From NCBI RefSeq assembly GCF_030252325.1, contig NZ_CP126981.1:4030001-4094000 (forward strand): a stretch of 64,000 bases of DNA. Reading direction: 5' to 3'. Source of the DNA: Candidatus Mycobacterium wuenschmannii (GTDB lineage: Bacteria; Actinomycetota; Actinomycetes; Mycobacteriales; Mycobacteriaceae). The translations under genes were made by a program, and so were the position numbers. Below, one piece after another: positions 1-6,600 of this stretch. Position 1 is the first letter of the stretch, and the number at the start of each line of letters is the position of its first letter. The notes beneath the pieces are model-generated. The model had not been told where the DNA came from. It worked only from the letters and a program-made list of their open reading frames with translations, and did not search any database.

Positions 1-777
1 CGCCACCGTGCAGCCGAGCGAGGCGGCGAAGATCAGCTGCGAGAAGCCCCAGGCATGAAACATCGGAGCGACGACCACCGTCGTCTCCTCGGTGTGCCAT
101 GGCACCCGGTCGAGGATCGCCTGAAGCTCCGTCGCGCCGCCGCCGGAGTGCTTGGCGCCCTTGGGATTACCGGTCGTGCCCGAGGTCAGCAGGATCATCT
201 TGCCCGTGCGCCCCGTCTTGACCGGGCGCTCGCCGAGATGCTCGGCGATGAGCTTCTCGACGGTGACGTCGTGCTGCTCCGGGTGATCGGTCCACGCGAC
301 GACGCGAGCCGTGTCGGGCTTGTCGGCCAGCGCGCGGTCCACCGACTCGGTGAACTCCTCGTCGTAGATCACCGCGTCCGCGCTTTCGCGGTTGACCACA
401 TCGGCCAGCGCTGGGCCGGCAAACGACGTGTTGAGCAGCAGCACGTCGGCGCCGAGGCGGTTGGCGGCGATCAACGCCTCGACGAAGCCGCGATGGTTGC
501 GGCACATGATCGCCAGCACCGCTGGGGTGCCGCCCGGCAGGCTTTGCAGCGCGGCGGTCAACGCGTCGGCGCGCCGGTCGAGTTCGCGGAAGGTCAGCGT
601 CCCCAGTTCGTCGATCAACGCCGCCCGGTTCGGACAGCGCTGCGCCGACATTCCGAATCCGCTTGTCACGGTAAGACCTTCGCGACGGACCGCGCCGATG
701 ATCCGGAGGTACTTGTCCGGTCGCATCGGGGCAATGATCCCCGCGCGGACCATGCTGCCCAGCAGACCGAACGCCAT
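1..777 (-). CDS. Fatty-acyl-CoA/AMP ligase, FadD12-like (C-terminus outside window)
   Basis: Adenylate-forming enzyme that would activate a fatty acid with ATP and load it onto CoA. Only the first 259 residues are in the window; the frame runs open off the left edge. The ATG at 777 follows the stop of the upstream acyltransferase by two bases, so the two are probably co-transcribed. The translation shows the phosphate-binding signature LLTSGTTGNPKG near residues 180-190 and the following MFHAWGF segment, both typical of FadD proteins. The acyltransferase-then-ligase order matches Rv1428c-Rv1427c (fadD12) of M. tuberculosis, as recalled. Family is certain; the FadD12 assignment is an inference and the substrate is unknown. 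Confidence 0.85.
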   Translation of the reverse strand, partial: MAFGLLGSMVRAGIIAPMRPDKYLRIIGAVRREGLTVTSGFGMSAQRCPNRAALIDELGTLTFRELDRRADALTAALQSLPGGTPAVLAIMCRNHRGFVEALIAANRLGADVLLLNTSFAGPALADVVNRESADAVIYDEEFTESVDRALADKPDTARVVAWTDHPEQHDVTVEKLIAEHLGERPVKTGRTGKMILLTSGTTGNPKGAKHSGGGATELQAILDRVPWHTEETTVVVAPMFHAWGFSQLIFAASLGCTVA

Positions 778-779
778 CG

Positions 780-1586
780 CTACCCGATTACCGGCAGGCG
801 ACGCTGTTTGGCCAAGCCGTCCAATGCCTTCTGCATCACGCGCCGGACATGCGAGTCGACCGTGTCAATGTCGGGGTCCTCGCCGAATTCGCCTGTCACG
901 TCGATGGGTTCAAGCACCTGCATCACGATCTTGGTCGGCAACGGCACGTTGACCGGCAACACCGCCGAGAGCCCGAACGGGAAGCCGATCGAGATCGGCA
1001 GGATCTTTGCGCGCAGCATCTTGTCGAGTCGCAATAGCTTGGCCAGTCCGGTCCCGCGGGTTAGATACAGCTGACTTTCCTGGCCGCCGATCGACACCGC
1101 CGGCACGATCGGCACACCCGCGTTCAACGCAGCCCGCACGTAACCGGTGCGTCCGTCGAAGTCAATCACGTTCTCCGACAACGTCGGCCGGTACACGTCG
1201 TAGTCCCCACCGGGGAACACCACCACCACGCCGCCGGATCGCAGTGCCTCGTCGGCGTTTTCGTGGTTGGCCCGGATGAAGCCGGTGCGGCGAAAGAACT
1301 CGCCGGTCGGGCCGGTGAAGATGAGGTCGTGGCTCAGCGTGTAGACGGGCCGGTCGAAACCGAAGTGCTCGTAGAAGCCCGTCGCGAACACCGGCACGTC
1401 CATCGCGAACAGCCCGCCGGAATGGTTGGCCACCACCAGGGCGCCGCCCGGCGGGAAGGATTCGAGGCCGCGGACTTCGGCGCGGTGATATCCCTTGATC
1501 AGGGGGCGCAGCCAGCCCATCACGCGCTCGGTCAGCCCGGGATCCCACTTGGAGAGCTCGGTCGGGTCGATATCGGGAGCAGCCAT
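780..1586 (-). CDS. Lysophospholipid/diacylglycerol-type acyltransferase (PlsC/LPLAT superfamily)
   Basis: 268-residue predicted acyltransferase that would transfer an acyl group from acyl-CoA to a lipid hydroxyl. The catalytic block is NHSGGLFAMD near residues 55-65. Its spacing between His and Asp resembles the MGAT-like LPLAT branch rather than the classical HX4D of PlsC. A later VVFPGGDYDVYRP block fits the substrate-binding motif of this family. There is no signal peptide or clear multi-pass membrane segment. It lies immediately upstream of the ligase at 1-777 on the same strand, as Rv1428c does upstream of fadD12. The acceptor lipid is not known. The start ATG is the only good upstream candidate. 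Confidence 0.8.
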   Translation of the reverse strand: MAAPDIDPTELSKWDPGLTERVMGWLRPLIKGYHRAEVRGLESFPPGGALVVANHSGGLFAMDVPVFATGFYEHFGFDRPVYTLSHDLIFTGPTGEFFRRTGFIRANHENADEALRSGGVVVVFPGGDYDVYRPTLSENVIDFDGRTGYVRAALNAGVPIVPAVSIGGQESQLYLTRGTGLAKLLRLDKMLRAKILPISIGFPFGLSAVLPVNVPLPTKIVMQVLEPIDVTGEFGEDPDIDTVDSHVRRVMQKALDGLAKQRRLPVIG

Positions 1587-1671
1587 TTGGCAGTGATGCT
1601 AGCCGGTCGAAGACGGCTCGCTACCATCTCTGCAACCCCGTTACACAATGAACAAGGAGTGTCACAGCGTC

Positions 1672-2451
1672 GTGAGCACCGAAGAAGCCACCGAACCCGA
1701 GGTTCTCGTCGAGCAGCGGGACCGGATCCTGATCATCACCATCAACCGGCCCAAGGCGAAGAACGCGGTCAACTCCGCGGTAGCCCACGGACTGGCCGAC
1801 GCCGTGGATCGGCTCGACGGCGACCCCGGCCTGTCGGTGGGAATCGTGACCGGCGCGGGCGGATCGTTCTGCGCGGGCATGGACCTCAAGGCGTTCGCCC
1901 GCGGCGAGGTTCCCATCGTCGAGGGCCGCGGCATGGGCTTCACCGAACGCGGGCCGGTCAAGCCGCTGATCGCGGCCGTCGAGGGCTACGCGCTGGCCGG
2001 TGGCACCGAGTTGGCGCTGGCCACCGACCTGATTGTGGCGTCGAAGGACTCGTCGTTCGGCATCCCGGAGGTCAAGCGCGGTCTGGTGGCCGGCGGCGGT
2101 GGCCTGCTGCGCCTGCCCGAGCGCATCCCGCCGGCGATCGCGATGGAGTTGGCGCTGACCGGGGAGCCGTTCACCGCCGAGCGCGCGCACGCGCTGGGCA
2201 TGGTCAACGTGCTCGCCGAACCGGGTCATGCACTCGAGGCGGCGATCGACCTGGCCGAGCGGATCACCGTCAACGGCCCGCTGGCGGTCGCGGCGACCAA
2301 GCAGATCATCGTCGAGTCCCGCGGCTGGAGCCCGGACGAGCGGTTCGGCAAGCAGAACAAGATCCTGATGCCGGTGTTCGGCTCGAACGACGCCAAGGAA
2401 GGCGCGATCGCGTTCGCCGAAAAGCGTCCCGCCAAGTGGACCGGCACCTGA
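1672..2451 (+). CDS. Enoyl-CoA hydratase/isomerase (crotonase) family protein
   Basis: 259-residue crotonase, probably hydrating 2-enoyl-CoA in beta-oxidation or a related acyl-CoA step. Oxyanion-hole residues lie in SFCAGMDLKAF and in the GGTELALATD loop. Both acidic residues expected of active hydratases are present, Glu in GGTE and Glu in FGIPEVKRG. I prefer the GTG at 1672 over the ATG at 1648 because AAGGAG at 1654-1659 lies inside the longer version and spaces correctly to the GTG. It is convergent with the aquaporin gene, with one base between stops. It resembles the mycobacterial EchA group, but I cannot assign a specific EchA number. Confidence 0.88.
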   Translation: MSTEEATEPEVLVEQRDRILIITINRPKAKNAVNSAVAHGLADAVDRLDGDPGLSVGIVTGAGGSFCAGMDLKAFARGEVPIVEGRGMGFTERGPVKPLIAAVEGYALAGGTELALATDLIVASKDSSFGIPEVKRGLVAGGGGLLRLPERIPPAIAMELALTGEPFTAERAHALGMVNVLAEPGHALEAAIDLAERITVNGPLAVAATKQIIVESRGWSPDERFGKQNKILMPVFGSNDAKEGAIAFAEKRPAKWTGT

Positions 2452-2452
2452 G

Positions 2453-3475
2453 TCAGGCGGCCTGATCCTCTTCGCCGTCGGCGCTGTCCTCCATGGTCAC
2501 CGGGCCGGCCACGCCCGCTGCGGCGTCGGTGGTGGGTAGCGGAGCGAGACCCGGCTCCGGCGTGAGCAGCATCGTGGCGCGGGCGTCGAGCACATGGCCG
2601 ATGAAGAAGTCGTAGACCAGGATGCCGACCACGGCACCCAGCAGGGGCACGAACACCGGAATCCACCAGTAGTTGGTGGTCTGCCCGTAATTCCCGGGTA
2701 GCGCGAGCTTCCCCCAACCTTCGAGCCAGGTGAAGATCCGCGGACCGAGGTCGCGCGCCGGGTTGAGTGCGTAGCCGGCATTGGTGCCGTACGCGCAACC
2801 GATGACGGCGACGACGAATCCGATGAGTAGGGGTGCCAGGTTGCCCGACGGCGCCTGGTTGCGATTGTCGATCAGCGCCGCGATCAGCACCACCAGGATC
2901 GCGGTGCCGACCAGCTGGTCGACGACGGGCCCGAGATATCCGCCGTGGAAGTACGGCGCCGGCGAGGTCGCGAAGATCCCGAAGGTGTCGGCGGCCTGCG
3001 ATCGCGGCGTGTGAGCGTCGTGGGCCAGGATGGCGGCTCGGTACACCGCGTACACCGCCGCCGACGCACAGAACGCGCCGGCGAGCTGTGCCGCCCAGTA
3101 GGGGATCACGTTGCGCCAAGCGAACTTTCGCGCAACGGCGAAGGCAAGTGTGACTGCCGGGTTGAAATGGGCGCCGCTGATACCGCCGGACACGTAGGCC
3201 GCCAGCATCACCGCGAACGCCCAGCCGAACACCGTGATCAGCCAGTTGTCCGGACCGAACGGCAAGGTCTGGCGGCCGGACTCGGGCAGGCCGACGACGT
3301 TGACGGCGCAGGTGCCCAGCCCGAGCAACAACAGGACGAAGGTGCCGAAGAACTCGGCGAGCATGGCGCCCGCGATGCCGGCGCGAAGTTTGGTGAGGGT
3401 GGAGGGTGTGACAGCTTTCGCTGTATGCAAGGTCGTCAACGCGATGTCCCAACTCGCTCGTGGTTGCTTGGTCAA
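2453..3475 (-). CDS. Glycerol facilitator (MIP family aquaglyceroporin)
   Basis: Six-helix membrane channel with two half-helix NPA signatures, HFNPAVTL and ALNPARDLG. Aspartate after the second NPAR is the mark of the glycerol-conducting GlpF branch rather than water-only aquaporins, so uptake of glycerol or other small polyols is likely. The open frame begins with a TTG at 3475 and gives 340 residues. The first ATG is at 3364 (MLAEFFGTF), where family members usually begin about ten residues earlier, so the start is uncertain. The last 50-60 residues are a polar, Ala- and acid-rich tail beyond the final helix. It is divergent from the FadD at 3636. The gap between them holds a TGACGTCA palindrome at 3565-3572 of unknown meaning. 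Confidence 0.88.
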   Translation of the reverse strand: MTKQPRASWDIALTTLHTAKAVTPSTLTKLRAGIAGAMLAEFFGTFVLLLLGLGTCAVNVVGLPESGRQTLPFGPDNWLITVFGWAFAVMLAAYVSGGISGAHFNPAVTLAFAVARKFAWRNVIPYWAAQLAGAFCASAAVYAVYRAAILAHDAHTPRSQAADTFGIFATSPAPYFHGGYLGPVVDQLVGTAILVVLIAALIDNRNQAPSGNLAPLLIGFVVAVIGCAYGTNAGYALNPARDLGPRIFTWLEGWGKLALPGNYGQTTNYWWIPVFVPLLGAVVGILVYDFFIGHVLDARATMLLTPEPGLAPLPTTDAAAGVAGPVTMEDSADGEEDQAA

Positions 3476-3635
3476 CTACTGGCGGCCTCGGAGCTTTATA
3501 ACCCCTCGGTCGGCCGGTAAACGCCGCAGCAGCGGTGACGTCGGCCACGGCGTGGGGGCCGGTGTGACGTCATCTAAACTGGCATGACATTTTGGACGAG
3601 CTTTGTAACGTGTGGGCACCACAGAAAGTGCGAGC

Positions 3636-5153
3636 GTGAGTATTTCGCTACTTCTCGAGATGGCCAGCTCGAGCGATCCCGAGCGGACGGCCGTCGTCTC
3701 TGGCGATGTCCGGCTGACGACCCAGCAACTCAGCGATCTCGCCGACGGCGGCGCCGGTGTCATCGCGGCCTCGGGGGCCTCGCACGTCGTGTACGTCGGG
3801 ATCGGCGGGGCGATGCTGCCGTTGCTGATGTTCGCGTCGGCGCGAGCCGGGCTGCCGTTCACGCCCGTCAACTACCGGCTCTCGGCCGACGGCATCAAGG
3901 CGCTGATCGCGCGGCTGCCCGACCCGGTGGTGGTCGCGGACAGCCGCTACCTGGACGAATTGGGTGGACCGGCGGGCCTCGACGGCGTGGCAAAGCGGGT
4001 CATCCTGTCCGACGACTTTCTGGCTCAGGCCCGCGACGCCGAGCCGGCCGTCGAGTTCGCCGACCCGGACTCGGTCGGCATCGTGCTGTTCACATCGGGC
4101 ACTACGTCGCAGCCGAAAGCCGTTGAGCTGACGCATAACAACCTCACCAGCTACGTCACCGGCACCGTCGAGTTCGGGTCCGCAGAGGAGACAGACGGCG
4201 CACTGATTTGCGTACCGCCGTACCACATCGCCGGGGTCAGCGCGGCGCTGTCGAACCTGTACGCCGGCCGCAAGATGGTCTATCTGCCGGTCTTCGATCC
4301 GGAGGAATGGCTGCGCTTGATCGACGCCGAGCACGTCACCGGCGCGACCGTGGTGCCAACCATGCTGGACCGGATCGTCACGGTCCTCGACGGCGGCGGG
4401 CAGCGGTTGCCGTCACTGCGCAATCTGGCCTACGGCGGCTCGAAAGTGCCGCTGCCGCTGGTGCGCAAGGCCCTGGAGTTGCTGCCCCACGTCGGCTTCG
4501 TCAACGCCTACGGCCTCACCGAGACGAGTTCGACGATCGCGGTGCTGACCCCCGACGATCACCGCGAGGCGCAGGCCGCCGACGATCCGGCCGTGTTGAG
4601 GCGGTTGGGCTCGGTGGGGCAGCCGGTGCCCAGCATCGAGGTGCAGATCCGCGGCGAGGACGGCGTGGTGCTTCCCGCGGGGGAGACGGGCGAGCTATTC
4701 GTCCGCGGTGAGCAGGTGTCGGGCCGCTATACCGGGATCGGTTCGGTGCTCGATGCCGAGGGGTGGTTCCCGACCAAGGACATCGCGACCCTGGACGAGG
4801 GCGGCTACCTGTTCATCGGTGGCCGCAGCGACGACACCATCATCCGCGGCGGCGAGAACATCGCGCCCGCCGAACTGGAGGACGTGCTCGTGGAACACCC
4901 GCATGTGCACGATGTCGCGGTGGTCGGCGTCGAGGATCCGCAGTGGGGTCAGGCGATCGTCGCGGTGGTCGTTCCGGCCCTCGGCGCCGACCCCGATCCC
5001 GAGGAATTGCGCGAGCATGTCCGCAAGAGTTTGCGGGGGTCACGGACCCCTGACCGGGTAGTCTTTCGCGACGAGCTGCCCACCAACGCGACGGGCAAAG
5101 TGCTTCGCCGCGACATCGTCGAAGAGCTTCGCGCCGCTCCGGCCGAGCAGTAA
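3636..5153 (+). CDS. Acyl-CoA synthetase (AMP-binding, FadD family)
   Basis: 505-residue class I adenylate-forming ligase. Motifs in order: FTSGTTSQPKAVELTH (ATP phosphate loop), NAYGLTETSS (A5-type), the TKDIATLDEGGYLFIGGR hinge region, and a C-terminal PTNATGKVLRRD with the catalytic lysine. It should form acyl-AMP and then acyl-CoA. The carboxylate substrate is unknown. The frame opens at GTG 3612, but AGAAAG at 3623-3628 is seven bases before the GTG at 3636, which gives an N-terminus SISLLLEMASSS; I use that start. It is followed after 20 bases by a 98-residue gene, probably in the same transcript. Confidence 0.88.
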   Translation: MSISLLLEMASSSDPERTAVVSGDVRLTTQQLSDLADGGAGVIAASGASHVVYVGIGGAMLPLLMFASARAGLPFTPVNYRLSADGIKALIARLPDPVVVADSRYLDELGGPAGLDGVAKRVILSDDFLAQARDAEPAVEFADPDSVGIVLFTSGTTSQPKAVELTHNNLTSYVTGTVEFGSAEETDGALICVPPYHIAGVSAALSNLYAGRKMVYLPVFDPEEWLRLIDAEHVTGATVVPTMLDRIVTVLDGGGQRLPSLRNLAYGGSKVPLPLVRKALELLPHVGFVNAYGLTETSSTIAVLTPDDHREAQAADDPAVLRRLGSVGQPVPSIEVQIRGEDGVVLPAGETGELFVRGEQVSGRYTGIGSVLDAEGWFPTKDIATLDEGGYLFIGGRSDDTIIRGGENIAPAELEDVLVEHPHVHDVAVVGVEDPQWGQAIVAVVVPALGADPDPEELREHVRKSLRGSRTPDRVVFRDELPTNATGKVLRRDIVEELRAAPAEQ

Positions 5154-5173
5154 CCGAACCGAGGATCGAAATC

Positions 5174-5470
5174 ATGATCAAGAACGGAACCCGTCTGGCC
5201 AGCCAGGTCTGCGACGCCCAGGTGATCGTCGTCCGTAGCGCGGACAGCCTCGACGACCTGCGCTGCGGTGGAGCCCCGATGGTGGAGTTGGGCGCCGACC
5301 GGTCGGGCGAGCTGGATCCCGCATTCTCCGACGGCGCAATCATGGGCAAGCGGTACGTGGACGAGGCCGGCGCCGAGGTGCTGGTGACCAAGGCGGGTGC
5401 CGGCACGCTCACGGTCGGTGAGACCGCGCTGAGCCTGAAGGAAGCCAAGCCGCTCCCGGCCAGCGACTAG
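5174..5470 (+). CDS. Conserved hypothetical 98-residue protein
   Basis: Small, soluble, acidic protein with no signal peptide or membrane segment. It has one cysteine in RLASQVCDAQ and another in DDLRCGGAPM, and a beta-rich pattern of alternating hydrophobics through its length. I do not recognise a named domain. A GAGG ribosome site nine bases before the ATG and normal codon use support it as a real gene. It starts 20 bases after the FadD stop, so it may be a partner or accessory of that ligase, but nothing in the sequence shows what it does. Confidence 0.75.
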   Translation: MIKNGTRLASQVCDAQVIVVRSADSLDDLRCGGAPMVELGADRSGELDPAFSDGAIMGKRYVDEAGAEVLVTKAGAGTLTVGETALSLKEAKPLPASD

Positions 5471-5476
5471 CTCAGC

Positions 5477-5523
5477 CTCCGCCGACAATGCAGAGCGCGG
5501 AGCGCTCAGCGGAGGAGGCGGAG
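5477..5523. terminator. Nested hairpin between convergent genes; member of a dispersed repeat family
   Basis: Outer arms CTCCGCC (5477-5483) and GGCGGAG (5517-5523) enclose a second perfect hairpin, GAGCGC-GGA-GCGCTC (5493-5507). It fills the space between the stop of the 98-residue gene and the stop of the convergent TetR gene, so it can end transcription from either side. The skeleton GACAATGCAG, then a hairpin, then GGAGGAG, matches the repeats at 19681-19785, 22616-22678 and 24106-24196. Confidence 0.6.
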
Positions 5524-5525
5524 AA

Positions 5526-6146
5526 TCAGGACGTCGGCACGCCGTTACGGCGAACGAATTCCTTTGCCTTGACCAGGAATTCGAGCTGTTCGTAGACCGT
5601 GTGCAGCGGCTCGCTGCTGCGGGTCGACCGACACAGCACGACGGCGCCTTCCAGCGTCGCGATCGACATGATCGCCAGCGCGTCGGCGTCGGGTTCCTGG
5701 AATCCGTCGGCGACGAACGCCCACGTGAGCGCCGTCCGCCAATGCGCGAAAATCCGCGCGGCCTCCTTGGACAACCGGACTTCGTCGTCACCGGAGCCGA
5801 TCGCCGCGGCCACCACCGGGCAGCCTGCGTGGAAGTCGCTGTCGGCGAGCACGCGTGCCCAGAAGTCGACAAACTGCTTCAGTAGCACCTTGGCCCCGCG
5901 GCCGGCGGCGTCGTCGATGTCCGCGGTGATCGCATCGCCCGCGTACTGCAATGCCTCGGCGAGGATCTGATTGCGACCGTCGGGAAAGTGGTAGTAGACC
6001 GAGCCTCGTGGGGCTCCGCTGCGGTGCAGCACCTCGTCGATGGTCACGCCGGCGGCACCGCGTTCGCGCATCACCTCGGCCGCGCTGATCAGCATTTTCG
6101 TCCGGGTGTCGCCGCGCTTGCGACGCGCATGAGTTGCAACCGACAC
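5526..6146 (-). CDS. TetR-family transcriptional regulator (LmrA/YxaF-like)
   Basis: 206-residue one-component regulator. An N-terminal helix-turn-helix lies at about residues 12-60 (MLISAAEVMRERG, TIDEVLHRSGAPRGSVYYHF), followed by an all-helical ligand-binding half. The SGAPRGSVYYHF recognition region resembles the LmrA/YxaF branch. The start is GTG at 6146, 13 bases after the stop of a 48-residue gene on the same strand. The pair probably shares a promoter in 6307-6350 and is likely self-regulated. The ligand is unknown. Confidence 0.88.
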   Translation of the reverse strand: MSVATHARRKRGDTRTKMLISAAEVMRERGAAGVTIDEVLHRSGAPRGSVYYHFPDGRNQILAEALQYAGDAITADIDDAAGRGAKVLLKQFVDFWARVLADSDFHAGCPVVAAAIGSGDDEVRLSKEAARIFAHWRTALTWAFVADGFQEPDADALAIMSIATLEGAVVLCRSTRSSEPLHTVYEQLEFLVKAKEFVRRNGVPTS

Positions 6147-6159
6147 GAGAGCCCAGCCG

Positions 6160-6306
6160 TTACGCGGCGGGGGTGTGGCGAAGCTGCGGCAACCGCCACT
6201 GGATGGTCCGCGGGTTGAACCGGGCGGGCCGCAGCGTGTTACGCCGCAGACCGGCCCATTCTCCGCTCAAGCGGTAGCCGGCGACGTTGAGTTCGACGAT
6301 CAGCAT
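6160..6306 (-). CDS. 48-residue hypothetical protein upstream of TetR gene
   Basis: Short frame starting MLIVELNVAGYRLSG and ending RLPQLRHTPAA. It is supported by a clean AGGAG ribosome site seven bases upstream of the ATG and by its close position before the TetR gene. It has a hydrophobic start, many Arg residues and two Trp, and no recognised domain. It may be a small effector or simply a leader peptide for the regulator. A conserved homologue in other mycobacteria beside a TetR gene would be needed to call it firmly. Confidence 0.6.
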   Translation of the reverse strand: MLIVELNVAGYRLSGEWAGLRRNTLRPARFNPRTIQWRLPQLRHTPAA

Positions 6307-6600
6307 GGTCACTCCTGAGGACTATGTAAGAGACCATATAAGGCTCGCGTCTAGCAAGCAACTCGTCCGGCCTTTCGTTGCAGCACAGTTACCCATTCGA
6401 CCAAATTTTGAACCATGAAACGGCGGTCATACGAACCTCAAATTATGGCTTTGTGCATAGTCGCCGGCGGCCAAGCCCCGGCCCGCGACGCAAGGGAAAT
6501 CCCTGTAGCGCCGCTCATGCGGTCGGCAATAAATTCGCCATCGAAGAACCTGTGAATTACCCAAGTAAAACCTTGCAAATTCATGTTCGAAGGGACGGCG
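6307..6600. promoter_or_regulatory. Divergent intergenic region between the 48-residue gene and the PGRS gene
   Basis: 294 bases, clearly more AT-rich than the surrounding genes. On the left, ACTATGTAAGAGACCATATAAG (starting at 6321) covers the likely promoter of the 48-residue gene and TetR, and its weak two-fold symmetry makes it a candidate TetR operator. The right part is a long leader before the PGRS gene and ends in GAAGGGA five bases from its ATG. I saw no convincing gene or RNA in it. Confidence 0.4.

Noticed and set aside
3565..3572. TGACGTCA palindrome as a defined operator between glpF-like and FadD genes
   Set aside because: Only 8 bp, no second copy or matching regulator nearby; kept as a remark only.
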